From Rhizopus sp. PT2906 (taxonomy: Eukaryota > Mucoromycota > Mucoromycetes > Mucorales > Rhizopodaceae), in NCBI GenBank assembly GCA_025529335.1, contig JAMYHX010000204.1:1-64000 (forward strand): DNA of 64,000 nt, in the 5' to 3' direction. Below, one piece after another: positions 1 through 10,856 of the stretch (its first letter is position 1; every line of letters begins with the position of its first letter). The position numbers and the translations under genes are program-made. The notes under the pieces are model-generated. The model was not told the DNA's origin. It did not search any database and saw only the letters and a program-made list of their open reading frames with translations.

Positions 1-164
1 AACACTCTCCCCCACTGTTGTATACCCGACATTATGCAAACACCGTCTCCAGCTAATCCAGGATTCCGCAAGCTTCTGACCAGTGATTTATCGTCCATGA
101 TCCTCAGACCGCGAACCTTCGCCTGCGAATAGCTAACATATATCCTCAGTTTCGGCAGCTATAT

Positions 165-600
165 TGTGAAGCTATTGCTTTACTCCTCCAAGGACACGTT
201 CTACTGCCTACTGTCTCCTGCTTTTATGCATCTCCGGGAGTGCTTCTACAACTGACCTCGATGCGGCCACCATAGATTTGACACCTCTTTGTCGGTTCAG
301 TATTTCTAGAGTGAACACTGTTGGCCCTCATCTCCGTCCTCAGTCTTACCGTAAGTATTTACTATCACAAAGAATCTTGAAACAGAAACGATACGGGCCT
401 GTCGTGCCTCTTGCATCATAGACGTCTTTTTTGGGCGACTACCGCTTCACCCAACAGCGCGAAATACGTGTTATTGGTTGCTACATCGAGCGATCCCTTG
501 CAAACAACGTTTACATACCCTTATTCCAAGTCAACACTCATCCGGGTCTTGTTCTTGGCAAGTTTATTATCTGGTTATATGCTTTTAGTGAATCCGTTGT
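165..600 (+). mobile_element. Decayed non-LTR retrotransposon (LINE) 3' fragment
   Basis: A coding-looking stretch with GC-rich third positions and no intact frame. One frame runs from about 167 to 413. A second frame takes over near 400 and continues to about 590. The second frame reads GRLPLHPTARNTCYWLLHRA, then IPCKQRLHTLIPSQHSSGSC. This spacing of an Ar-N-x-x-W-x-L-L-H motif, a basic R-L-H and a later S-x-x-C resembles the zinc-binding tail after the reverse transcriptase in LINE-type elements of mucoralean fungi. No reverse-transcriptase core is visible inside the window. The call rests on motif shape only, and the fragment could instead be a decayed host gene. Confidence 0.4.
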
Positions 601-1288
601 ATCTTCCGACGCTCTTAGTCTTGACAATTTGACTAATGGACTGCAGCGTGGTGGCAAGGATAAAGTAATCAAGTTGTGAAGCAACGCAAATGGATAAAGA
701 CTGCCAGTATCACCAGCTATTTTGTTCTTTAACAACAGCTAATCGATGAGCATGCTACCTTTAATTGTAATAGTATACAGTGGATATACCAGTAAATCAA
801 TGGCTTTGGTGATATCTTGTCATACCAAGATGAAGTCTATTGGAGGAAGCTAGGTCAAGTAGTTTGAAAAGATCTTAAGAAAACGCCAGAGTCTTTAAGT
901 ATCTCTACTTTGGTCTTTCTTCTCTGTTACTCATATGATGTGATTCTGTTGTTGAAGGGTATTTTTAAAGACATTTGAAACGAAAAAAAAAAGCTATCAC
1001 GAATTTCGAAAACATTGATTCACCATTAACAGTTTCAGCTTTCTGGAATCTTTCTAAAGCATATGCAAGTCAGCCACTCGTAAATCGAAGCTCGAGACTT
1101 AAGTCATCAACTGAATTTGAAAATGATACAGATTCACTGAAGACAGGGCAAAGAAATTTTAACCACCGAAACATTCTGACATGTTTTTTTTTTCTTGCGC
1201 TTTTTCCTTGGTTCACAATCAGTAATTAAACAGTTACAAAGGAAAAATAAAGTCAATTAGAGGACGACACCCATCAACTGTTACATTA
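600..1288. other. Gene-free AT-rich stretch
   Basis: Several short open frames (for example 975-1229 +) have no recognisable domain, no good codon pattern and no splice-supported extension. A run of adenines at 981-991 and of thymines at 1184-1192 are the only obvious simple-sequence features. Confidence 0.5.
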
Positions 1289-1540
1289 ATGTGGAAAGTC
1301 CGTCATCTCAATCACTCACAAAAGCAGAGAATCACATCCAACTTATTTGCTGCTGTGGCGGCTGGAGCTGTGTTGACAGTGGCAGGACCAACATTGTTAC
1401 CTTGTCCAGCATATGATCAGAATGACAAATCGGCATTCTTGGAAGAACAAGAAAAGGTGCAAAAGAAGAGAGTGGTGATTGTCAAGAAGCGAAGGGATAC
1501 CAGTCACGTGTTACAGCAGCAACAAGATCAAGCTGAATAA
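1289..1540 (+). CDS. Small single-pass membrane protein, hypothetical (83 aa)
   Basis: An intron-less 83-residue ORF starting at the ATG in context ttaATGtgg. The N-terminus is basic with a polar stretch (MWKVRHLNHSQKQR). It is followed by a hydrophobic segment at about residues 19-38 (LFAAVAAGAVLTVAGPTLLP), then a CPAY motif and a charged, lysine-rich tail ending in a short glutamine run. The shape (basic N-terminus, one helix, charged C-terminal tail) fits a small organelle membrane protein, such as a mitochondrial inner-membrane factor. I do not recognise the family, so no function is assigned. The amphipathic layout and lack of stops make it a likely real gene, but it could be a chance ORF. 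Confidence 0.5.
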   Translation: MWKVRHLNHSQKQRITSNLFAAVAAGAVLTVAGPTLLPCPAYDQNDKSAFLEEQEKVQKKRVVIVKKRRDTSHVLQQQQDQAE

Positions 1541-2324
1541 AAGGATCGTTTTGCACAACAATAAAATACACATGAAAAAAGCACAATGAATGATTAGACA
1601 GAGAAAAGAGAGTTTATCTATATTTTATCGTAATACAAGTCTTGATGACACACAAAATATTAGCAACCAAAGGATATCACAGTTGTATGTTCAGTTAATG
1701 AGAGCATCGTGGTCCGACAGTGAGAGAGAGAGAGTGTGTGTGTGTGTGTGCATGTGTGTATATTTGTCGCGTTGGAAATGTAAGGAAACACGACCTTCCC
1801 TTTGATATGCGTCTTTGTCCCCTGACGGTTGTAATATCTCTGAGTTGATGTTTTAAACATTTTTGGAAATATTTTCCATATTTCAAAAGTGTACTTTACA
1901 CTTTAATTAAACACAATTAAGTAAGCAATATCTTTGTAGAATGGCTGACATTATCAAGAAACACATTCTTTTATTGTAGACATATATTGGTCAATTGCGG
2001 TACAGTAAAGGAGGATACACACAAAGTATTGACCAATCATTAGGTTACTGAAAAGAAGACAATCAACGTGGCACACTCATCATTTGGTATAAGGGACTCT
2101 CAAGTATAGAGAGACTATGCTCTACTATTATTTTTTAAAACCATGAATAAAACAGTGTAATGTAACACATCTTTTATAATCAGATAATAAATGAAAATTT
2201 ATTCATAATAGTGAAACGATCGCCCAGACAAGATAAACCCCTTTCTGAGCTCACATGGTTAAGAAGATAATGACAAGAAAATAGAAAGCGTGTTCATTTA
2301 TGATTTATGTGGACAATTTTAGAT
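1541..2324. other. Intergenic, no gene seen; GA/TG microsatellite
   Basis: This stretch holds a purine-pyrimidine microsatellite at about 1722-1760, with (GA)n followed by (TG)n. The overlapping ORFs on both strands are products of that repeat. I see no RNA gene. Confidence 0.5.
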
Positions 2325-2665
2325 AAGGAGTATCAGAATAGCTTTTCTCAATAAAGAGGGCGGGCAGCGGCACGCTGATGAGGATGCAGATGCGTAGGTT
2401 AACGAAAGCGCAAAAGGCAAAATCTATCTTGCCCTGGTAATTGAGCATTATGCATATTGAATCATGGAAGATGGCTACATGAATGGCGATCTCAAACTTT
2501 ATCAATTACAAGCAGGGCTTAATGTCATTGCGAAAAAAAGAAAATACGACGAACAGGGTAATGCATATCGAAGACGCGGCTGTTGCTAATGTACAAACAT
2601 CGCAATCAGTTATGCAGTTGACTGATAGGGGATACAGCATTGAATGGCAGGATAAAGATATTTGA
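2325..2665 (+). pseudogene. Possible decayed coding fragment
   Basis: Coding-like composition appears in shifting plus-strand frames. The frame from the ATG at 2464 reads MEDGYMNGDLKLYQLQAGLN and stays open through about residue 31. Continuation with coding character (for example EDAAVANVQTSQSVMQL, ending in a TGA at 2663-2665) lies in a neighbouring frame, as if a one- or two-base indel had broken the gene. No family is recognised. It may simply be chance open sequence. Confidence 0.2.
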
Positions 2666-3144
2666 AACCTTGGCTTGCAGAAGGGAATTATAGCGAAGAA
2701 AGTTTTTTCATTTGTAGGCTTTGCTGCCTTTTGAGGAGGAGAGAAGTCAGAATATGGGGAGGCATAAGTTGCTATGGATAATTTGGTTCAGATGGACAAA
2801 CAACAGTAGAGGAATTACAAAGAAATCGTCTACCAAATTCAATCCTGGCAGTAGCAAGTTCTGCTTGTAACTGCTTGACAGTTGGCATATGGAAAACTAA
2901 AGGTGTTGAATGTCCTTTCTAAATAAGGCGAAAAGTATCGAAAGTGAATATATTTTATTTTTCAAGCTAGTCAAAAAGAAATTGGCCAATAGTCTGTGAA
3001 TATAATGCACAGTTGTAATGCGTGTGATTTCGTCGTGTGACATTTAGAAGGTGCAAGTCACTTTCTGGTTGATCAAACCTTTCGAAACTTTACCGTGCCA
3101 AAAATTAATATTTTTATTTGTAACCTCGTAATCGAGATTATACA
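2666..3144. other. Intergenic upstream region of the RNase T2 gene
   Basis: No open frame of note. AT-rich sequence leads into the RNase T2 promoter. Confidence 0.5.
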
Positions 3145-3151
3145 TATAAAA
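3145..3151 (+). promoter_or_regulatory. TATA box of the RNase T2 gene
   Basis: TATAAAA sits 47 bases upstream of the RNase T2 start codon. That spacing would give a short 5' leader, as expected for a strongly regulated secreted enzyme. Confidence 0.55.
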
Positions 3152-3197
3152 GGAGCACTACATTTTCATTTATTTCTATTTCTTATTATTTTACAAC

Positions 3198-4218
3198 ATG
3201 TTTATGACAACAAAAATTGCCCTTGCCCTTGGGAGTGTAATCGGTTTAGTCGCTGCTCAATCCTCCTGTAGTCGTAAGTGTAGCAGAAAAATGTGTAATC
3301 ATCATCATTTTAATATAACTTAGCCAATGTTGTATCTTGCCATTGGTCTGGCTCTGTTGATTCCTGTTGCTCTCCCAAGTATGGTCTTGTCGTCCTTAAC
3401 CTTCAATGGGTACCTGGGTATGGTCCTAATGATGAATTCACCATCCACGGTAAAACTCGAGTCTTTTTTAATTAATGTAGATTCTTATTCTCATTGAAAT
3501 TATTAGGTCTCTGGCCTGATAAATGTGATGGTACATATGCTCCTTCCAATGGCTGTGATTCAAGCAGGAACTTGAACAATATTTCTTCCATTATCAAATC
3601 AATGAATGGTACACTATATAACCGTATGAATACCTTTTGGCCTAGCTACAAAGGAGATAACAATGTGTAACATCATAATGATATCAAATACAAAAGATAA
3701 ACTAAAAAATCATTTCATTTAGATTTTGGTCTCACGAATGGAATAAGCATGGTACCTGTGTAAGCACTCTTCGTCCTACTTGCTATGGTGATGAGTATGT
3801 TAAATATCAAGAAATTCCAGAGTATTTCGAAGTATGTTTATATGCACACATACACAAACATATATCTTTGTTTATTCAACTTTTATTTATAGAAAGCACT
3901 TGATCTCCGTGATGAATACGATGTCTATGGTGCTCTCAGGTAATGAAAATGGTTACCATTATCAATGATATTCATATATGTATTTATACATTATGTAGTT
4001 TAAGCGGCGTCATTCCAGGCAATACATATAATGTAAACACCTTTGTTGATGCCATTCAATCCCGCCTTGGTGCACAACCCATGTTGAACTGTGACAGTTC
4101 AGGCACATTGAGTGATGTTGCTCTCTACTTTTATGTCCGTGGTCGTGACAATTATGAACTTACAGATAGTCCTACAAGTGGATCATGCTCTGGAGCTGTT
4201 TACTATCCAAAGAAATAA
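3198..4218 (+). CDS. Secreted ribonuclease T2 (RNase Rh type), 6 exons
   Basis: Extracellular base-nonspecific endoribonuclease (RNase T2 family), cleaving RNA through 2',3'-cyclic phosphates. I join exons 3198-3273, 3324-3449, 3507-3666, 3723-3831, 3893-3939 and 3999-4218, giving 245 residues with all phases consistent. An N-terminal signal peptide (MFMTTKIALALGSVIGLVAA) precedes a mature start at about Q-S-S-C. Both catalytic motifs are present: CAS1 IHGLWPDKC and CAS2 FWSHEWNKHGTC, with the two active histidines and the glutamate. Many cysteines and the C-terminal DVALYFYVRGRDNYELTD region match Rhizopus RNase Rh closely. Each intron is 46-63 bases with GT..AG ends. The stop lies 29 bases from the stop of TAF9 on the other strand. 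Likely role: phosphate or nucleotide scavenging. Confidence 0.95.
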
Positions 4219-4247
4219 TAATAATAATAAAATGTGCGTTTATTTAT

Positions 4248-4888
4248 TTAAAAGTCATAATCATCGTCTTCATCCCTTGTACGCTTAACCGGTGGCTCTG
4301 GCGTGGATTTTTCTACATTCATGATTTGACTATCTGTGTCCATTTGTGAGTCGAGTGTAACATTTGACTGTTGTTGCTTTGGTGCCTTTTTAAACATGTT
4401 ATTGACACTTTATCATTTCTATTACCAGTTAAACTTACATCAGGCACAATTGAGAAATTGATTCCAGTTAGACAATGTTTCTCTGCTGGTAATCGAATAC
4501 CATATTTCTCGGGAATAAGCGGTAGAGGCGCCTTGTTCTTTTCTTGAGCAAGTTCGAGCAAGAATTCTTTGGGTGGTGGTGTCGTAAATGAATGGTTGAC
4601 TCGTCCTTGTATAGCAAGTTGAATATCTTCCAGTTCAATATCCATTTTATTAGCATGTTCTGCATATACTAAAGCATCTTGTAATATGTCTGTCGTATAT
4701 CCTTTAAGAAAAAGTAATTAACACACAAGAGAATGAAAATAATAGTAAACAAAGTTACGATGTGCAAATTCAAGTAATTGGTGAACTACTTTGGGATCAT
4801 AGTCTTCAACACCTAATGACTGTAAGATGAGTGAAATCAATCTTGCATCGCGAGGTTGAACTGGTTGTTTCTGCGTATCGGCAGGCAT
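4248..4888 (-). CDS. TAF9: TFIID subunit 9 (TAF9), histone-fold protein
   Basis: Nuclear transcription factor subunit shared by TFIID and, in yeast, SAGA. Exons 4888-4759, 4701-4439 and 4385-4248 give 176 residues. The histone-fold region spans about residues 12-80 and reads DARLISLILQSLGVEDYD, then VVHQLLEFAHRYTTDILQDA, then an AEHANKMDIELEDIQLAI segment. This is the hallmark TAF9 sequence that pairs with TAF6. The conserved LLELAQEKNKAPLPLIPEKY after the fold, and the PAEKHCLTGINFSI segment, also match TAF9. The tail is acidic (RDEDDDYDF). The start codon MPADTQKQ was chosen because it directly precedes the conserved fold. It faces RNase T2 tail to tail. Confidence 0.93.
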
Positions 4889-5172
4889 AGCTGTAGAATA
4901 TAAAATAAAATATAGGGAAGAAAAAAAAACCTTTTTTAGCCAATCAAACAATAGAGATAACCCATTCTAGCATACACACACATCTTTATTATGCTCTGAT
5001 GACACATATATATATCATTCATGAATAGCAGAGAGAGAGAACTTTTCCCATCATTGCTCATGTTACAAGTGTTTAAACTACAAGAATGGGGATAAGCTTG
5101 ACTCAAAAGTGTCGTGGGGATACCAAAAAAAGAAACTCTGATCACTCAGATTAGGGTTATTTTGTGTGACTT

Positions 5173-6772
5173 ATGGAAAAAGCTTTCTCCCTTTCAACCC
5201 CCCCTTCCCTTTTCTTTTCTGTTTGTAACGCTCTGTTATCAATGAATAAACTCATATTCTCACCAGAAAATGTAAAAGAAAACCAGTCAAACAAGTCAAA
5301 TGCGACACCATCAACCAACAAGATCATTTTGGATTACTTGCTTTATCTTTCTATTCAATCCAGATTAAACCAAGCCAGTATTGAATTACTTGAACTATCC
5401 GATCCATTGCCAAAAGAAAAAGAAAGACTTGAAGTACGCAAGAAGAGATGGATAGAGTCAGCCACAAAGGCAGAACAAGATAAACGTGCAGTTGAATCAA
5501 TAGTGGCAGGTAACAACAAAAAGAATGTGATAAAGCTGCGTTAAAACAATCTAAAACCCATCTATTAGGCATACTTTCCAGTCACTGCAACAAGACACTC
5601 TCTTTTAAACACGACCACCATTTTGAACAGCGTCTTCACTTGTGCCAACTGACAAACCTTGTCTTTGGCCGATTCGACGCTCTATGGACCGGTCAGCATG
5701 TGATTGCTCATAAAGCAACCGCGCGTAGACGACGACACCAATCGGTCGTAGTTGACAATCCGGACGAGGACGACATTCTTTGCGATATCAAGAAACGTGA
5801 AAAACGTTTCTCGCAGCCTATCTTACCTTCCTTTTGCCGACGACACCGCGTACAGGACTGTTATGGATGTGTCTTACCCAATCATCCCACATCGCCGGCC
5901 CCACCTGCAGGTCTGATCGAAGCCATCCCAACCTTTTTGAGAACAAGCGCAGATATGCTTCGACGTATACTTGAATCAGACAATGAGGTCAAGCCCATGA
6001 TGTTTGCTGGTCAAAAGGTAATGGGTGGAGGTATGCCGCCCAAGTGGTACGACCTCTTCCTGGAGCTCCTCACGCAGGCTGCGATTGAGAGTTACCTGTG
6101 TGATGCCCAGGTTGGCCTAGAGCCTATATTTGAGATATTCTCTTATGGAGATGTTGAGGAGGAAGAGGATGAGGAAGAATATGAAGAAGAAGAGCATGAA
6201 CAAGACGTGGACGAATGGGGGATCAGAGCAGCAGATCATCATTTGCTATTTCCAAAAACACGTACCATGTACTTGTTCAAGACTCAAGTAAGAGAAAGGG
6301 AAAAAGATGTAAGTCATCCGTCAGGAGTGACAATTTGAGCTTACCTCCTTTCTTTTTTTTTTTGCTAGTTTTTGAATATTACCGAAGGAAGCTTTCAAGC
6401 ACACTTTGAGAAGCTAGCACAACGTTTTCCTCTTGAGCATTTTGAAAGAAATATGGGTGACTTTATTCAAATGATCCTAGATACGATGGATATACCAACA
6501 TTAGATAATGTAAGCACATATATATTTTCAATATAGACAGTGTTGCCAACATTTTTTCCTAGAATGATTCGAATGAAGCTACAGAAACACAGGAGCAAAC
6601 AGGTCCCTCTGTTTATAAATATCCTGGAGATGGTTCACTCTTAATGCCAAAGATTCCAGATGATGACGCTCAAACAATAGAAACGGGTAAAAAACGGCCT
6701 GTGTCTGTCATGGAGGAAGAAAAGGACACAACTGATAATAATAGCAATAATAATAAACGCGTAAAGGAGTAG
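5173..6772 (+). CDS. Conserved-looking hypothetical protein (475 aa), 4 exons
   Basis: Function unknown. Exons 5173-5509, 5569-6308, 6369-6509 and 6563-6772 join in phase to 475 residues. An in-frame alternative start is at 5242 (MNKLIFSPEN). The N-terminal part (residues 25-110) is helical with conserved-looking LDYLLYLSIQSRLNQASIEL. The middle has a Cys/His-containing region (SHCNKTLSFKHDHHFEQ and FCRRHRVQDCYGCVLPNH), which could bind a metal, then a helical segment ending PPKWYDLFLELLTQAAIESY. An acidic run of Glu follows at about residues 297-317. The C-terminus has a basic KKRPVSV and NNNKRVKE, resembling nuclear localisation signals. A chromatin or transcription role is a guess. The stop is 14 bases from that of the HMG-box gene. 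Confidence 0.8.
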
Positions 6773-6786
6773 CCATAATTCAACTT

Positions 6787-7618
6787 TTATTCGCTATCAG
6801 AACTGCTGTCACTTGTGTCGCTGCTGTCTTCACTAGAAGACGAGCTACTAGTGTCGTCTTCATGATCAGATGAATGAAGTTGATCTTCTTCTTCATCATC
6901 ACTACTATCACTGTCATCGCTGCTGCTGTCGCTTTCACTATCATCGCTACTGCTACTGCTACTGCTACTGCTGCTACTGCTGCTGCTGCTGCTGCTACTG
7001 TCCTTGTTATTGTCAACATTATTTTTAACCATGACGCTTGGCTTTACAGTAGGCAGAAGCTTTCTTTTTACAGGCACAGCCTCCTCCTTTTCGAGTTTAG
7101 GTTTCTTTTCCACACCATGCATTTTCTCATAGACAGCCAATTCCTTTGTGTATCTCTCTCTGTCCTGTTTAGCCATCTCATTGTAAGGCTATCATAAAGT
7201 CAATAATGCATTGTTTTTCTTCTTTATGATAGGTCTTACTTTCTTTTCTTCATCAGACAAATTTCTCCATCTCTCACCATAAATCCTGCTCTTTTGTGCA
7301 AAGGCTAACTCAGGGAATTCCTTGTCAATCTGAGGACGTATAGCGTTACAAAAGTAAAAGTAGTTGGAAGTAGGCTGCTTTGGTAAATCAGGATTTCTTT
7401 CTCTCTTCTTCTTGACTTGTTGAACTTGTTCAGCCTGTACGAGTCCTTCGACGTGTTCACTAATTAACTTGGATACTGTATTCAAATGAGTAGCGATGTC
7501 ACTTGCTGTCTGGGCAAATTCTGGACTCTATTAAATAGATGAGTACCAATGGTCATGTGATGTATGCTCTTCTAGTTATTATTCTTACTTCATGAAGCTT
7601 TGCCAAAATATCCTTCAT
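6787..7618 (-). CDS. HMG-box protein with acidic Ser/Asp tail
   Basis: Probable chromatin-bending or architectural DNA-binding protein acting in the nucleus. Exons 7618-7589, 7527-7240 and 7188-6787 give 239 residues. The first coding exon is only 10 codons (MKDILAKLHE). A single HMG box covers about residues 53-122: a PTSNYFYFCNAIRPQIDKEF start, then the ERWRNLSDEEKKPYNEMAKQ core, then DRERYTKEL. An upstream helical segment (SDIATHLNTVSKLISEHVE) may be a dimerisation coil. The tail after KPKLEKEEAVPVKRKLLP is an extreme serine/aspartate run encoded by TCT/GCT-type triplet repeats, and looks like a CK2-phosphorylatable acidic tail. It may be the fungal counterpart of HMGB-like or INO80/NuA4-associated HMG proteins; the exact orthologue is not certain. 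Confidence 0.9.
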
Positions 7619-8158
7619 TCTAACTACAAAGAAAAAAGAAAAAGGGAGAAAAAAAAAGAGTGTAAAAAATACAGTAGTCTCCCCAAAAATTATTGGTTGT
7701 TTGGCAGGGGGCACGCCAACCCGAGTATGATGGGCCCTATCACTGTTGCCGTGTTAAATGTCCGTAGCGAGAATATGACTTTAATTGCTTGAAAGTATGT
7801 TCCCTCTCTTTCTCTTTCTCCCTTCCTTTTATAAAGGACGTGGTTTCGTTATACAGATTTGGTCCAATGAAAGCCCGCCTGTCAAGATTAAACAAATGGA
7901 CATAATTTCTTTAAAAGGAAAAAATTACCCTCCACGTATTTATATTGCTCGCAAAATAAAAAGAGAAAAGGAAAGAGAAAGCATGTATAAAAATCATGGC
8001 ACCATGACAACTAATAAACAAAAGCAAAAAAAAAAAAAGATAGAGACGATAAAAAGGGGAGGGAGAGAAAAGATAGTCGTGAGCTTGTGACCGATCACCA
8101 ATAAATACAGCTGCATCATTTTTATCTCTTTTTTCCTCTTTTTTTTCCTTTTATCAAA
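7619..8158. other. Divergent promoter region between HMG-box and SLC35F6-like genes
   Basis: No gene seen. The stretch is rich in polypurine and polypyrimidine tracts, with CT-rich leader sequence (for example about 8118-8155) just before the transporter start codon. Confidence 0.5.
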
Positions 8159-9505
8159 ATGCCAACTATTTCAATTTCAAAGCATGCCTCAACGGCATTA
8201 ATACTAGCATCTGGCATGCTCATATCAGGTAAACAATTGATATACAATGTTGTCGGTGACGATGTTTATGTATTCTTTGCAGGAGTATGCAATACGATAT
8301 TGAACAAATATCAAGATATGCAGTGTGTTGACCATTGTGATGACCCTGACCCCAAAAAGAGAATTTACTTTGAACAACCTCTTTGGCAAACGTAACAAGC
8401 GACACATATAAAAAAAGAGTGAATTCGTGTTAAATATAAATATAGTCTAAACATGTTTGTGGGTGAATTTGCTGTTTGGGCAGTTTATTTATATCAACTG
8501 TACGAAAAAAGATATCAAACGACGATCGCACCACCTTCATCCGTTAATCAATTAGATGCTTCTGCCCTTATAGATGACGTAGATAATGAAGTGCAAAAGG
8601 TAGAAAACACCTTGCCTGAGCTCAAAGGCATCAAATCTTTGCTCTTTTGGATCCCCACGGTCTGTGATTTGACCGCGACAACGATGATGAATGTGGGACT
8701 TATTTTAACCTCAGCTAGCGTGTATCAAATGCTAAGAGGCGCTGTCGTCATCTTCACTGGTGCCTTTAGTTATCTCTTTCTCAACCGTCGACTCCGTGGA
8801 TACGAATGGTTTTCGTTGGTGCTGGTTGTTCTCGGGGTAGCCATTGTCGGTCTATCATCTGTCTTGTATCCCCAAAATTCACCTCATGCAGCAGGCGCCT
8901 CGATGGATTACGCTTCACTCATTGGTGTCTGTCTCGTGCTGGGTGCTCAGCTGTTTACGGCTTCTCAATTTGTGATTGAAGAAAAGATCATGATGCATTA
9001 CAAGGTCACTCCTCTCAAGGCCGTCGGACTCGAAGGTACTTTTGGAATGGTTTCGATTCTTGCTAGTATGCCCTTCTTACACTTTACATTGGGTCAGCGA
9101 TATCCATCATTTGACATTGTACAAGGCTATCACGATTTCTTTGATCATCCTACCGTTTGGCAGACGGGTATTGCCATCAGTTTGTCGATTGCCTTCTTTA
9201 ACTGGTTCGGACTTTCGATCACCTCTGCCATCTCTGCTACCGCAAGAAGCACAATCGATGCTTGCAGGTAAAATAAGCTTACAAAGGGGGAAAAAAAGAG
9301 AGATATAAATTAAATTATAAAATATAGAACACTTTTTATTTGGATGGTATCTCTTTACTTGGGTTGGGAACGATTTTCATGGATTCAAGTGGCTGGTTTT
9401 GTCATGATGGTAACAGGCACATTCTACTTTAATGGCGTACTTCAATGGCCATTTGTCAAGGAGGAGACAGAGGATGAACGTAGACCACTTTTGTCACAGG
9501 AATGA
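8159..9505 (+). CDS. SLC35F6-like nucleotide-sugar/drug-metabolite transporter family protein
   Basis: Multi-pass membrane protein of the drug/metabolite transporter superfamily (solute carrier 35F6-like). In animals the relative is lysosomal or mitochondrial, and its substrate is not settled. Exons 8159-8228, 8283-8391, 8446-9267 and 9328-9505 give 392 residues. The N-terminal helix (ALILASGMLISGVCNTILNK) and the QPLWQTLNMFVGEFAVWAV junction are exactly the family pattern, which supports intron 2. About ten hydrophobic helices follow, including TATTMMNVGLILTSASVYQM and LRGAVVIFTGAFSYLFLNRR, the signature core. The last exon restores STIDACRTLFIWMVSLYLGW. The stop is 15 bases from that of the DUF202 gene. 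Confidence 0.9.
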
Positions 9506-9520
9506 TGATATCAATAAACA

Positions 9521-10161
9521 TTAAAACCTTGAAATAATAATGAAGAATATAGCAATGAGTGCAGATAGGGTAACAGTACTCGTTATGAGGATGATGCTTC
9601 GACTAGCAGGAAAATAACCTTTTGTCATGGATGTTTGGGTATGAAAGTATCTTAGGCATGCAAACATCATATAGAGTATTCCAATCACGACAAAGGCCAT
9701 TCCCAAAAATCGGCCTGAGTTATTTTCCTTGTCTAAACGAAATAGTTGGGTCACGGCTAACAAAAAAAAAGGAGTGAATTTGCATGTTTTGATTGTTCTA
9801 GATGTAGTTTACCAACTCCTGCTGAAATTGTTGATAAACTGGTTCGCACCCAAGCTAAAAAGGTTCTCTCATTTGCTTTTTCAGGAAAGGACAATTAAAT
9901 ATTTTTATATATGTAAACAATTTATATAGTTACCTAAATGATCTCTAGCCACAGCCAATGTATTTTCCAAGTATAAGGAAGTTGAAAATAAGTCTATATA
10001 CTTTTCTATACAATTCACTTGTTCTTCCCTACGACTTGTATCATCTGTTACTGTTGAATAATTTTTAAAAGCTTTGTTCACGAGAAGTGGTGTACTGTCA
10101 TTGTTGTTATCATGGCTGCTACTTCTGCTACTAGTACTTCTGATACAACTTCTATTGCTGT

Positions 10162-10196
<35 letters not shown>

Positions 10197-10216
10197 TTGT
10201 GAGCACAATAACCCAT
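9521..10216 (-). CDS. DUF202 family membrane protein (VTC1-like fold)
   Basis: Small integral membrane protein of the DUF202 family, related to the membrane part of vacuolar VTC proteins. Exons 10216-9934, 9875-9813 and 9756-9521 give 193 residues. The middle exon of only 63 bases carries the diagnostic motif ANERTFLAWVRTSLSTISAG, confirming the splice choice. Three hydrophobic helices follow: the motif helix, FLGMAFVVIGILYMMFACLR, and IILITSTVTLSALIAIFFII. The N-terminus is low complexity: a serine-rich run encoded by a triplet repeat at 10138-10197, then an STPLLVNKAF segment. The N-terminus likely faces the cytosol. The exact role is unknown; polyphosphate or vacuolar membrane function is plausible only by analogy. 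Confidence 0.88.
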
Positions 10217-10856
10217 AAAAAAAAAAAAAAAAAAAAAAAAGTTTAAACAATGTGTACATTTATGTAAAATTATAGCGGGGTTTATTTTTTATATATATAT
10301 CACTTTTCAAGAAATCCCATTTTGTCCATTACACGTGATAGTATGCTTTTGATTCCAATGACATAAACAAACACACAAACTACAGGATCTACTGCCAAGT
10401 GATAATGGCTTTTGCTGCTTACGTATAAAATAGGGTTTATTATATTATATGCACAACATGCATGTTTTGGAAATACAATAATCTTCATTTATATAAAAAA
10501 GGTATCTATGAGCACTTCCTTGGACCAGATTGAGATAATAAAACGTAGAAAGTGACATTGCTTTTATTATTTATTGGATTACAAAGCAGAGCATGGATCT
10601 ATCATTTCATAGCATTTGATTAGATAAAAGTGAGCCTATGTTCGTTTATAGTATGTCAAAAACAATGAATATACACTTATTGAAGGAATGATGGGAAGGT
10701 AAGTAACAAAGACATCAATTAATATTTAAGCAAAGCATATAATTAAGGACCCATAGGATCTATTAATATGAACATATCAAGGTATTACTAGTGAATATAT
10801 TGCACAAGTATTGTGATTGGCTGATTTGCATGAATATTCAAAATAAATAAGACTAC
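10217..10856. other. Gene-free stretch with poly-A tract
   Basis: A run of about 23 adenines lies at 10218-10240. AT-rich DNA beyond it has no supported gene on either strand. Confidence 0.5.

Noticed and set aside
5640..6338. Separate gene starting at 5640
   Set aside because: The splice 5509/5569 joins it in phase to the upstream exon. The first codon there would be TTG.
10138..10197. Triplet repeat as a CRISPR-like or regulatory repeat
   Set aside because: It is an in-frame serine-coding run in the DUF202 gene, not an array with spacers.
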